DNA of 5,098 bases from Clostridia bacterium (GTDB taxonomy: Bacteria > Bacillota > Clostridia > Christensenellales > Borkfalkiaceae): the NCBI GenBank assembly GCA_900768525.1, contig CAAGDF010000027.1, positions 1-5,098 of the forward strand, given 5' to 3'. Shown piece after piece: positions 1-5,077 of this stretch. Numbering within the stretch: position 1 is the stretch's first letter; every line of letters begins with the position of its first letter. The notes under the pieces are model-generated. The model saw only the letters and a program-made list of their open reading frames with translations, ran no database searches and had not been told where the DNA came from. The translations under genes and the position numbers were made by a program.

Positions 1-389
1 ACGACTACTGCCGCGATTCGAAAAAATACGAAGAGTACTATACCGACGATAGTTTAATCGATTATATGGCGCCCGCCAACAGACGTATAATGAGCAACGG
101 CAATTATTATAAAGGTCAGCCGCTCATTTTCTCGGAATACGGCGGCATTGCGTTCGCCAAGGATTCCACGGGCAGCAACTGGGGATACGGAGACGGCGCA
201 AAAAACTCGGAAGAAATGCTCGAACGTATCAAGGATTTGTCCGTCGGTCTTAACGATACCTATTTTCAAGGTTTTTGCTACACGCAGTTAACCGACGTTC
301 AGCAGGAAGTAAACGGTCTTTTCGACGCCGACTACAACGCAAAACTCGACCTTAAAAAACTCAAAGAAATTTTCGACGCAGTCAAATAA
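1..389 (+). CDS. Glycoside hydrolase family 2 enzyme, C-terminal part only
   Basis: The reading frame is open from base 3 to the TAA at 387-389, giving 128 residues with no start in the window, so the gene begins upstream. The text resembles the end of the TIM-barrel domain of GH2 enzymes (beta-galactosidase, beta-glucuronidase and beta-mannosidase relatives). The segment QPLIFSEYGGIAF fits the strand carrying the catalytic nucleophile, with the Glu of SEYGG (codon 135-137) as the likely nucleophile. GFCYTQLTDVQQEVNGL then fits the last barrel strand, and the protein ends in a helix (KLDLKKLKEIFDAVK). GH2 retaining enzymes hydrolyse terminal beta-linked sugars. The exact substrate cannot be told from this piece. 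A terminator follows about 80 bases downstream, so this gene closes its own transcript. The neighbouring repressor and sugar importer suggest that it processes the imported or a related glycoside. The family call is firm; the specificity is unknown. Confidence 0.85.
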   Translation, partial: DYCRDSKKYEEYYTDDSLIDYMAPANRRIMSNGNYYKGQPLIFSEYGGIAFAKDSTGSNWGYGDGAKNSEEMLERIKDLSVGLNDTYFQGFCYTQLTDVQQEVNGLFDADYNAKLDLKKLKEIFDAVK

Positions 390-468
390 GGTCAATATAA
401 AAAATGCCGCAAGGTTTAAGTGAAGGCAAAAGTTTAGATAAAATTAAAAACCAATATAAATTATTTGT

Positions 469-504
469 GAGTGAGTTCGGTATTGTACCGGGCTCATTCT
501 TTTT
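469..504 (+). terminator. Rho-independent terminator after the GH2 gene
   Basis: The arms 469-482 (GAGTGAGTTCGGTA) and 486-499 (TACCGGGCTCATTC) pair over 14 positions, with three G-U wobbles, around a TTG loop. A run of five T follows at 500-504. This is a classic intrinsic terminator. It insulates the GH2 transcript from the repressor gene downstream. Confidence 0.88.
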
Positions 505-607
505 GCAAAACATATCGATAATCGACCTATAGGCGGACTTTTTTGCGCGTTAACGGTCTATTTTTACCCATTTTCGCCACCAATGCGCAATACTTCAAAC
601 AACGGCG

Positions 608-638
608 TTTTTCAAAAAATAAAATTATTTTTCAAAAA
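608..638 (+). repeat. Two TTTTTCAAAAA repeats upstream of the repressor promoter (possible UP element)
   Basis: TTTTTCAAAAA occurs at 608-618 and again at 628-638, exactly 20 bp apart, with A/T-only bases between them. The second copy ends five bases before the -35 hexamer. That places it roughly where an AT-rich UP element would contact the RNA polymerase alpha subunit. Phased A-tracts can also bend DNA. The repeats are visible; the function is inferred. Confidence 0.4.
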
Positions 639-642
639 GGTA

Positions 643-671
643 TTGACAAATGAATTTTGTTGTGTTACTAT
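643..671 (+). promoter_or_regulatory. Sigma-70/SigA-type promoter of the LacI-family gene
   Basis: A perfect -35 hexamer TTGACA (643-648) is followed by a 17-base spacer and the -10 hexamer TACTAT (666-671). Transcription would start near 678, giving a leader of about 44 bases that contains an operator and the ribosome binding site of the gene at 722. The promoter overlaps the upstream in-frame ATG at 650, which therefore cannot be the natural start. Confidence 0.85.
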
Positions 672-686
672 CAAGGCACAAAGAAG

Positions 687-700
687 TTTACTCGGGTAAA
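687..700 (+). promoter_or_regulatory. LacI-type operator in the repressor's own leader (O1)
   Basis: TTTACTCGGGTAAA is a TTTAC/GTAAA palindrome centred on CG. Its half-sites are the same as those of the two operators upstream of the transporter operon (1789-1804 and 1906-1921). It lies about +10 to +23 from the predicted transcription start, where a bound repressor would block early transcription. This points to autoregulation. A central CG is typical of LacI-family operators, where the hinge-helix leucine wedges into the centre. Binding by the adjacent protein is inferred. Confidence 0.72.
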
Positions 701-710
701 TTTTTTTTCA

Positions 711-716
711 AGGGAG
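711..716 (+). promoter_or_regulatory. Ribosome binding site fixing the repressor start at 722
   Basis: AGGGAG lies five bases before ATG 722. No such sequence precedes the alternative ATG at 650, so this site decides the start. Confidence 0.8.
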
Positions 717-721
717 TTGAC

Positions 722-1732
722 ATGACGACAAGAAAAGACGTCGCCAAACTGGCGGGCGTTTCGGTTGCGACGGTATCGAACGTACTTTCGGGCAGGCTTA
801 CCGTGTCTGACGAAAAGGCGGAGAGGGTGCGAGCCGCTGCGAAACAACTTAATTATTTCCCCAACCACACGGCGAGGAGTCTTTCGTTAGGTTTGTCATA
901 TCATATAGGCGTTGTCATCAACGAATTTACGAACCCGTACCACATGGAAATAGTGCAGTATATCGGCAAATACGTTACCGCGCGCGGGTTTATGATGACG
1001 GTGTTCGACTTTAAAGAGGATGCAAACATTGTTTGCCGTTTTTTAGGCGAGCGGCAGTTCGACGCATTGGTTAACTTTTCTTCAAACGTATATTCGCAGG
1101 AACTTTTAAACTCGCTTAAAAGTCGCGGTACGATCCTGGTTAATTTCGCTAACGTAAGCGATATCGAAGTTCATCACGACGTAGTGGGCGCAATGCTTAA
1201 ATATATGGAAAAGTTGCAATCGCTCGGGCACAAAAAAGTCGGCTACGTCAGTATTATCGACTCATTGCGCTTTTTTGCGGATGAAAGGGGCAAAACGTTC
1301 ACCGAGCATCGCAAAGAATTCGGTTTTGACGAGAACCCCGGATATATAGTTTTTAACGAAAATCTCAACCGCGAATCGGGCGAAACGGGCTACGAACTCA
1401 CAAAGCAGCTGATGACGGTTCATCCCGAAATCACCGCGCTGTTCGTAATGAACGACGTTGCGGCGTTCGGAGCGATCCGTGCGCTTAAAGAACTCGGGCT
1501 TTCTTGCCCGGAGGACGTTTCGGTTATCGGGTGCGACGATATCTTAATCTCGCGCGATTACGTTCCGTCGCTCAGCAGTATTACTTTCGATAAAGAAGAA
1601 TACGGCACTGAAATAGGGCGGAGAATTATAGACCGCATGCAAAACGGCACGGATTATTCGTCCGACGTCTATATAGTAGAAGCCGATGCGGAGTATAGGG
1701 GAAGCATAGGCGCAAACAACAAAATTAAGTAA
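722..1732 (+). CDS. LacI-family transcriptional regulator (autoregulated sugar-sensing repressor)
   Basis: The product is 336 residues, the usual length for a dimeric LacI/GalR-family repressor. The N-terminal helix-turn-helix spans residues 3-23 (RKDVAKLAGVSVATVSNVLS), with recognition-helix positions V15 and A16. The hinge follows (NYFPNHTARSL, residues 44-54), with L54 matching the leucine that intercalates into the operator centre. The periplasmic-binding-protein-like effector domain runs from about residue 61 (HIGVVI) to the C-terminus. It includes ITALFVMNDVAAFGAIRALKELG and the family signature DVSVIGCDD (265-273). There is no leucine-heptad tail like that of E. coli LacI, so a dimer is expected. 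ATG 722 was chosen because it has a ribosome binding site and the helix-turn-helix starts directly after it. The upstream in-frame ATG at 650 would add 24 residues but lies within the promoter. The neighbouring importer and the shared operators suggest that it represses the transporter operon and itself until a sugar binds. The sugar is unknown. No clear terminator follows. Confidence 0.93.
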   Translation: MTTRKDVAKLAGVSVATVSNVLSGRLTVSDEKAERVRAAAKQLNYFPNHTARSLSLGLSYHIGVVINEFTNPYHMEIVQYIGKYVTARGFMMTVFDFKEDANIVCRFLGERQFDALVNFSSNVYSQELLNSLKSRGTILVNFANVSDIEVHHDVVGAMLKYMEKLQSLGHKKVGYVSIIDSLRFFADERGKTFTEHRKEFGFDENPGYIVFNENLNRESGETGYELTKQLMTVHPEITALFVMNDVAAFGAIRALKELGLSCPEDVSVIGCDDILISRDYVPSLSSITFDKEEYGTEIGRRIIDRMQNGTDYSSDVYIVEADAEYRGSIGANNKIK

Positions 1733-1788
1733 GATAAGGGAAAAATTAAAGACAAAGAGAAAATGCTGAGTTTTTATTTTTTTGACAT

Positions 1789-1804
1789 ATTTACCCGCGT
1801 AAAT
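1789..1804 (+). promoter_or_regulatory. LacI-type operator O2 (distal)
   Basis: ATTTACCCGCGTAAAT is a near-palindrome centred on CG and is identical over all 16 bases to the site at 1906-1921. The half-sites TTTAC and GTAAA are shared with the site in the repressor leader. A TTGACA hexamer (1782-1787) abuts it, but nothing like a -10 lies at the right spacing. I therefore read this as an auxiliary operator rather than a promoter-overlapping one. Confidence 0.75.
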
Positions 1805-1895
1805 CGTCGAAAAACGTCATATTCAGTAGGAATTTCAGCAGTTTTGGAGTTAGGCAGTTTAAAAAAACGAAACAAAGAACAAACTGCGTTTAATT

Positions 1896-1924
1896 TTTAC
1901 GGTACATTTACCCGCGTAAATATT
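1896..1924 (+). promoter_or_regulatory. Candidate promoter of the transporter operon
   Basis: TTTACG (1896-1901, 4 of 6 matches to the -35 consensus) and AATATT (1919-1924, 4 of 6 to the -10) are separated by exactly 17 bases. The spacer is almost filled by operator O3, the classic layout for steric repression. The hexamers are individually weak and the region is AT-rich, so chance matches are possible. TATTAT at 1938-1943 is an alternative -10 without a matching -35. Confidence 0.35.
1906..1921 (+). promoter_or_regulatory. LacI-type operator O3 (proximal)
   Basis: This is a second exact copy of ATTTACCCGCGTAAAT, with its centre 117 bp (about 11 helical turns) downstream of the centre of O2. 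It lies between the two hexamers of the candidate promoter. It is the most likely primary operator of the binding-protein/permease operon, about 400 bases ahead of the first start codon. Confidence 0.75.
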
Positions 1925-1984
1925 CGATTTGTGCAAATATTATGCAAAACATTGCCGATACTATTACGGTTAAAAATACCGGAT

Positions 1985-2065
1985 CCGACGGTGCTGTTGT
2001 GCATACATAATTTACAGTCAGTGTAGTTACGTAAATTTATATACCGACGGTGCTGTTATGCAAAC
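1985..2065 (+). repeat. 22-bp direct repeat, two copies 59 bp apart
   Basis: The copies at 1985-2006 and 2044-2065 share the exact core CCGACGGTGCTGTT and continue as TGCA-AC, with mismatches only at the 15th (G/A) and 20th (T/A) positions. Their GC-rich start stands out in an AT-rich leader. Looser echoes of the TTATGCAAAC end occur at 1940-1950 and 2095-2104. The role is unknown: a protein-binding site, an RNA element or a local duplication are all possible. Confidence 0.6.
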
Positions 2066-2190
2066 CTATTGTAAAACTTATAAAACACGGACAATTATGC
2101 GAACATATATATAAAAGCAAACAAGTGTTGTTGTATAAACGCTCTCGTATAAACAATGTGCGTGGTTATGTGAAAAAGCATAATATAAAC

Positions 2191-2261
2191 GCAATAAAAA
2201 ACACACGCAAATCAATGCGTTGCAATAAAAACATTAAGCGATTTTTCCGATGCAATAAAAA
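2191..2261 (+). repeat. Three GCAATAAAAA repeats spaced 31 and 30 bp
   Basis: Identical decamers lie at 2191-2200, 2222-2231 and 2252-2261. The even spacing is close to three DNA helical turns. The third copy overlaps the 5' arm and loop of the hairpin at 2247-2269, and the first overlaps an arm of a weaker inverted repeat (AACGCA 2188-2193 with TGCGTT 2216-2221). The repeats are certain; their role is unknown. Confidence 0.55.
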
Positions 2262-2269
2262 AGCGTCGG
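2247..2269 (+). other. GC-rich leader hairpin upstream of the binding-protein gene
   Basis: CCGATGC (2247-2253) pairs with GCGTCGG (2263-2269) over seven positions, including one U-G wobble, around a nine-base A-rich loop. It is followed by TTAAAATAG rather than a T run, so it is not an intrinsic terminator. It ends about 32 bases before the ribosome binding site. It could stabilise the mRNA or shape translation of the downstream gene; that part is inference. Confidence 0.45.
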
Positions 2270-2301
2270 GTTAAAATAGAAAATCAAAAAATATAAACTT
2301 C

Positions 2302-2306
2302 GGAGG
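2302..2306 (+). promoter_or_regulatory. Ribosome binding site of the binding-protein gene
   Basis: GGAGG with an eight-base spacer to ATG 2315. A strong site, fitting the high expression usual for binding proteins. Confidence 0.85.
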
Positions 2307-2314
2307 ATAACACA

Positions 2315-3700
2315 ATGAAAAAAGTGCTTTGCTTGCTTCTTTCGGTATTGTTCATGCTGAGTTTTGCCGCTTGCACCAACAAACCGAATAGCAGTTCCGT
2401 CGGCAACGACTATGAAGTAAATCTTCATCCGGATACCAACGTTACCGCGACTTTAAGGGTAGCGGTGAACAACTACGATTCCGAAATGAAGATAATCACC
2501 GATCTCGGAAATCTTCTAACGAAAAAGTATCCTAACGTAACGGTTAAGTTAGAGCCGTTCTCTCAGTCAATCAGCCAGCAGTATCCGTCCTGGTACAATG
2601 CTAACAACATGCCCGACATTCTTATAAACAACACGTTCGACATGTTCACGCTCAGCGATAAAGGTTTTTTGCTCGACCTCGATCCGTATCTGAAAGCCGA
2701 AGCCGAAGATCCCGAAAGCGTTTTCGATATCAACGATTATTATGAATCCTATTTCAAAATGGGACAGGAAAAGTTTGACGGCGCGCAGTACATGATTCCG
2801 CGTTCGGCGGACAGGGTTGTCTGCCATTATAACAAAGCCATATTCGAAGCCGCAGGCGTAGATATGAGCCTTGTCAAAAACGGTTGGACTTGGGATGATT
2901 TCTTCAAAGTATGCGAAACCCTCCGTGACTGGTACGACAAGAACGACAAAGAGAAATTATATCTTCTCGACCCGTATTTCACTTGGGAAGCCGTTTACAA
3001 CCCGATTTTCGTGGCGCAGGGCGTTCAGTATTTTGACGGCAACAAAGTAACGCTTGACAGCACTGCGACCGAAAACGCGCTTAAGTTCATCAAATCGCTT
3101 ATAGACAAACGTATTGCCGCTCCTATTTCGGTAGAACAGGCGGGCATGCAGGCAAATAAAGGTTGTATACTTTTCCACTCTCAGTCTTCTTCCAACGTTG
3201 CAGGCAAACTTTCCGAATACTACAAAGGTCAGGATATTGACGAATACTATGACGTAGTAACCATGCCCGTATTCAAGGGTAATGAAAAGATCGGTTGCGG
3301 CGCAGCGGGTTATTCGGTATACAGCGGCAGCGAAAACAGAGATCTTGCATGGCAGTTCCTTAAAATTCTTCTTTCCAAAGAGGGACAAAACGTAATGGCG
3401 GACAGCGGTGCGAACTATGTTCCCGTAAGAAAAGACATGGCTGATTATACAAATCCCGAAAACCACTGGGGCAAAGGTTTTGAAAAATGCAACATGTCGG
3501 CGTTCAAATATAACTGCGGTGCGGACGGACAGCCCGACTGGAACTGCTACACCACGTATATCGCGCAGCAAAAGCCCAAACAGGCAACAAACATAAGCGG
3601 CGCGATAGAAGGTCTTATTTCCAGTTACTGCAACGGCGCAACCTATGGGTCTGCAATCAAGTTCTGCGTCAGCACTATAGAGAAATACATTCGTATGTAA
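2315..3700 (+). CDS. ABC sugar transporter, extracellular substrate-binding lipoprotein (CUT1 type)
   Basis: The product is 461 residues, in the normal range for family 1 solute-binding proteins (SBP_bac_1 type) that deliver oligosaccharides to CUT1 importers. The N-terminus is a lipoprotein signal peptide: KK, a hydrophobic stretch, then the lipobox FAAC with the lipidated cysteine at position 20. A short polar linker follows. Family-like features are LRVAVNNYDSEMKIITDLGNLLTKKYPNVTVKLE (first lobe, residues 47-80), GWTWDDFFKVCETL (190-203), where a ligand-contacting aromatic is often found, and SKEGQNVMADSGANYVPVRKDM (354-375) near the end of the second lobe. Both lobes look complete. The mature protein should be anchored on the outer face of the membrane, capture the sugar and hand it to the permeases. 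The first permease gene starts ten bases after its stop, so they share a transcript. The ligand cannot be read from the sequence. Confidence 0.92.
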   Translation: MKKVLCLLLSVLFMLSFAACTNKPNSSSVGNDYEVNLHPDTNVTATLRVAVNNYDSEMKIITDLGNLLTKKYPNVTVKLEPFSQSISQQYPSWYNANNMPDILINNTFDMFTLSDKGFLLDLDPYLKAEAEDPESVFDINDYYESYFKMGQEKFDGAQYMIPRSADRVVCHYNKAIFEAAGVDMSLVKNGWTWDDFFKVCETLRDWYDKNDKEKLYLLDPYFTWEAVYNPIFVAQGVQYFDGNKVTLDSTATENALKFIKSLIDKRIAAPISVEQAGMQANKGCILFHSQSSSNVAGKLSEYYKGQDIDEYYDVVTMPVFKGNEKIGCGAAGYSVYSGSENRDLAWQFLKILLSKEGQNVMADSGANYVPVRKDMADYTNPENHWGKGFEKCNMSAFKYNCGADGQPDWNCYTTYIAQQKPKQATNISGAIEGLISSYCNGATYGSAIKFCVSTIEKYIRM

Positions 3701-3710
3701 GGAAAAATAA

Positions 3711-4655
3711 ATGAAAAAATCGAACATTGTCCTAAGTAACGGCGAAATCCACAGAAGAAATAAAATCAAGCGTGAGTGGGTTAAGTTTTTTACGGGAGTA
3801 TTGTTCGCTTCGCCGGTCATAATAGGTATACTCGTGTTTACCTATTATCCTGCGGTGCAGTCGTTGTATTATAGTTTTACGAACTACGATATGTTCAATC
3901 AAAAGGACTTTATCTGGTTTGCGAACTATGAAATGATATTTACTCTCGATCCCGACGCGTGGAAAGTGATAGCCAACACGCTCATTTATGCGGGCGTGTC
4001 CGTGCCTCTAAATCTTGTTCTCGGTTTTTTGCTTGCTCAGGCGGCTAACTTTAAAATAAAAGGCATAACCGTTTACAGAACGTTGTTCTATTTGCCTGTA
4101 ATAATACCTGCCGTGGCAAGCGGACTGTTGTTTGTGGACATGTTTCAGGTAGGTCCTTCGGGCATATTCAACAACATACTCGGTATCATCGGTTTGCCCG
4201 AACTGACCTGGTTCAGCAGTGCTAAAACCTCGCTTGCGTCCTTTATACTCATGAACGTATGGAACGTGGGCGGCGGAATGATTATATGGCTTTCGTGTTT
4301 CAAACAAATTCCCGTTGCGTTGTACGAAGCCGCCGAACTTGACGGCGCAAACGCATGGAATAAACTCGTGCATATAACCGTGCCTATGTCCACGCCGATA
4401 ATCTTTTACAACCTGATAACGGGCATAATCGGCTCGTTGCAGGTAAGCTCATCGCTTATCGTCGGCGGAAGCAGCGGTAAAGGCGTAGAAAATTCTTTGT
4501 ACTTTATAGCGGTAAAAATCTATAACGAAGCGTTCAAATCGATCAACATGGGCTATGCAAGTGCGTTCGCATGGGTATTGTTCCTGTTTATCGCCTTGCT
4601 CACCGTTCTTATATTCAAACGCTCCAAGTGGGTATTTTACGGAGGTGAAGACTGA
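3711..4655 (+). CDS. ABC sugar transporter permease, MalF/UgpA-like (CUT1)
   Basis: The product is 314 residues with about six membrane segments (near residues 27-47, 88-110, 121-143, 175-195, 229-250 and 282-302). The cytoplasmic EAA loop, where the ATPase docks, is clear at 205-225: YEAAELDGANAW followed by KLVHITVP, with E206, D211, G212 and P225 in the expected places. The NTLIYAGVSVPLNLVLG and RTLFYLPVIIPAVASG segments are typical of the first permease of CUT1 importers. It forms one half of the membrane channel with the downstream permease. Its ribosome binding site AAGGA (3699-3703) overlaps the stop codon of the binding-protein gene, and its own stop overlaps the next start, so the three genes are one operon. 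The sequence is complete and shows nothing odd. Confidence 0.93.
   Translation: MKKSNIVLSNGEIHRRNKIKREWVKFFTGVLFASPVIIGILVFTYYPAVQSLYYSFTNYDMFNQKDFIWFANYEMIFTLDPDAWKVIANTLIYAGVSVPLNLVLGFLLAQAANFKIKGITVYRTLFYLPVIIPAVASGLLFVDMFQVGPSGIFNNILGIIGLPELTWFSSAKTSLASFILMNVWNVGGGMIIWLSCFKQIPVALYEAAELDGANAWNKLVHITVPMSTPIIFYNLITGIIGSLQVSSSLIVGGSSGKGVENSLYFIAVKIYNEAFKSINMGYASAFAWVLFLFIALLTVLIFKRSKWVFYGGED
4641..4648 (+). promoter_or_regulatory. Strong ribosome binding site inside the first permease gene
   Basis: GGAGGTGA matches the full anti-Shine-Dalgarno sequence and lies six bases before ATG 4655. It is embedded in the last codons of the upstream permease (its C-terminal GGED), so the two permeases are probably translated in balance. 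Confidence 0.85.
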
Positions 4656-5077
4656 TGACCGAAGCAAAAACCGCTTTTACGGCGAAAAAACCGACGGGTA
4701 AGGGTTACGCAACGTTTATAAAAGTTATTCAGTATCTCGTACTCACGATTATAGCGATATTTCTTGCGTTTCCGTTCTTTTTGCTCATAACCCGTTCGTT
4801 TATGAGCGAAATAGACATCAATGCGGCAAGAATATGGCCGTCCGAGTTCACTCTTGACAACTATGTAACCATTTTTTCAAAGAACAACTATCTCTTGTAC
4901 ACATGGAACACTTTAAAAGTAGTAGGGTGCAACATGGTACTCGTTCCCGTATCGGCTTCGCTTTGCGCATATGCGTTTTCGCGCTTGCAGTGGAAGGGCA
5001 GAGAATTCTTTTTCTCCTGCGTGCTTTCCACAATAATGATCCCGGGAACGGTTTTGCAAATACCGTTATACGTAATG
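4655..5077 (+). CDS. ABC sugar transporter permease, MalG-like (CUT1), 3' truncated
   Basis: The gene starts at ATG 4655, sharing one base with the TGA of the preceding permease, and runs open to the end of genuine sequence after 141 codons. MalG-type permeases are usually about 270-280 residues, so roughly half is present and the EAA loop is missing. Visible features are a polar N-terminal tail, a first membrane segment near residues 22-46 (LVLTIIAIFLAFPFFLLI), an extracytoplasmic part with the family-like WPSEFTLDNYVTIFS, the NTLKVV...SASLCAYAFSRL segment, and the third membrane segment ending in STIMIPGTVLQIPLYVM. It pairs with the MalF-like permease to form the channel. The seven codons after M141 (5078-5098) read RSEERRV, unlike the family, and come from sequencing adapter. 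Truncation is therefore an assembly end, not a pseudogene. Confidence 0.92.

Larger units (their letters stand above)
390..721. other. Intergenic region between GH2 gene and lacI-type gene
   Basis: This 332-base gap holds the GH2 terminator (469-504), a featureless stretch, then the A-tract-rich promoter, operator and ribosome binding site of the repressor gene. Between 505 and 607 I see only short palindromes: TCGATAATCGA at 515-525, CCTATAGG at 526-533, and a T6 run near 539-544 that could be a weak second terminator. I see no gene in it. Confidence 0.8.
1733..2314. other. Long AT-rich regulatory and leader region of the transporter operon
   Basis: These 582 bases hold no credible gene and are markedly more AT-rich than the flanking genes. 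From left to right they contain: a T-rich tract (1771-1783) without a proper hairpin after the repressor gene; operator O2 (1789-1804); an inverted repeat GCAGTTT/AAACTGC (1854-1860 with 1881-1887); a candidate promoter with operator O3 (1896-1924); a 12-bp palindrome ATTTGTGCAAAT (1927-1938); two 22-bp direct repeats (1985-2006, 2044-2065); an AT hairpin with one bulged G (2128-2156); three GCAATAAAAA repeats (2191-2261); a GC-rich hairpin (2247-2269); and the ribosome binding site (2302-2306). If transcription begins near 1931, the leader is about 380 bases long, which is unusual for a sugar operon. Confidence 0.7.

Noticed and set aside
563..569. TTTACCC half-site in the GH2-repressor gap as a further operator
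   Set aside because: The other half reads ATTTTCG instead of GCGTAAA, so there is no palindrome.
650..721. N-terminal extension of the LacI-family protein from ATG 650
   Set aside because: It overlaps the -35/-10 promoter, has no ribosome binding site, and its residues do not resemble the family. ATG 722 is the better start.
1782..1787. Perfect TTGACA next to operator O2 as a second promoter
   Set aside because: At spacings of 16-19 bases the downstream hexamers (such as CGTCGA) bear no resemblance to a -10 element.
1854..1890. GCAGTTT/AAACTGC inverted repeat as the terminator of the repressor gene
   Set aside because: The stem is seven bases with a 20-base loop and no immediate T run, too weak for an intrinsic terminator.
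1763..2026. Open frame of 87 codons downstream of the repressor
   Set aside because: There is no ribosome binding site, and the composition is that of AT-rich noncoding DNA. Its repeated peptide FTRVN is just the translation of the two identical operators.
2009..2037. Inverted repeat AATTTAC/GTAAATT resembling operator half-sites
   Set aside because: The halves are 15 bases apart instead of the four (N-CG-N) found in the three operators, and there is no CG centre. Probably chance in AT-rich DNA.
2191..2261. Evenly spaced repeats as a CRISPR array
   Set aside because: The repeats are only 10 bases, there are three of them, they are part of AT-rich leader sequence, and no cas genes are near.
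2050..2274. Open frame of 74 codons in the leader, starting at a GTG
   Set aside because: There is no ribosome binding site, the Lys/Asn/Ile-rich composition is that of AT-rich noncoding DNA, and it runs through the direct repeats and the hairpin.
2957..3820. Long antisense open frame (287 codons) opposite the binding-protein gene
   Set aside because: It lies across the well-supported binding-protein gene and the start of the first permease on the other strand, with no recognisable domain. It is a shadow of codon usage.
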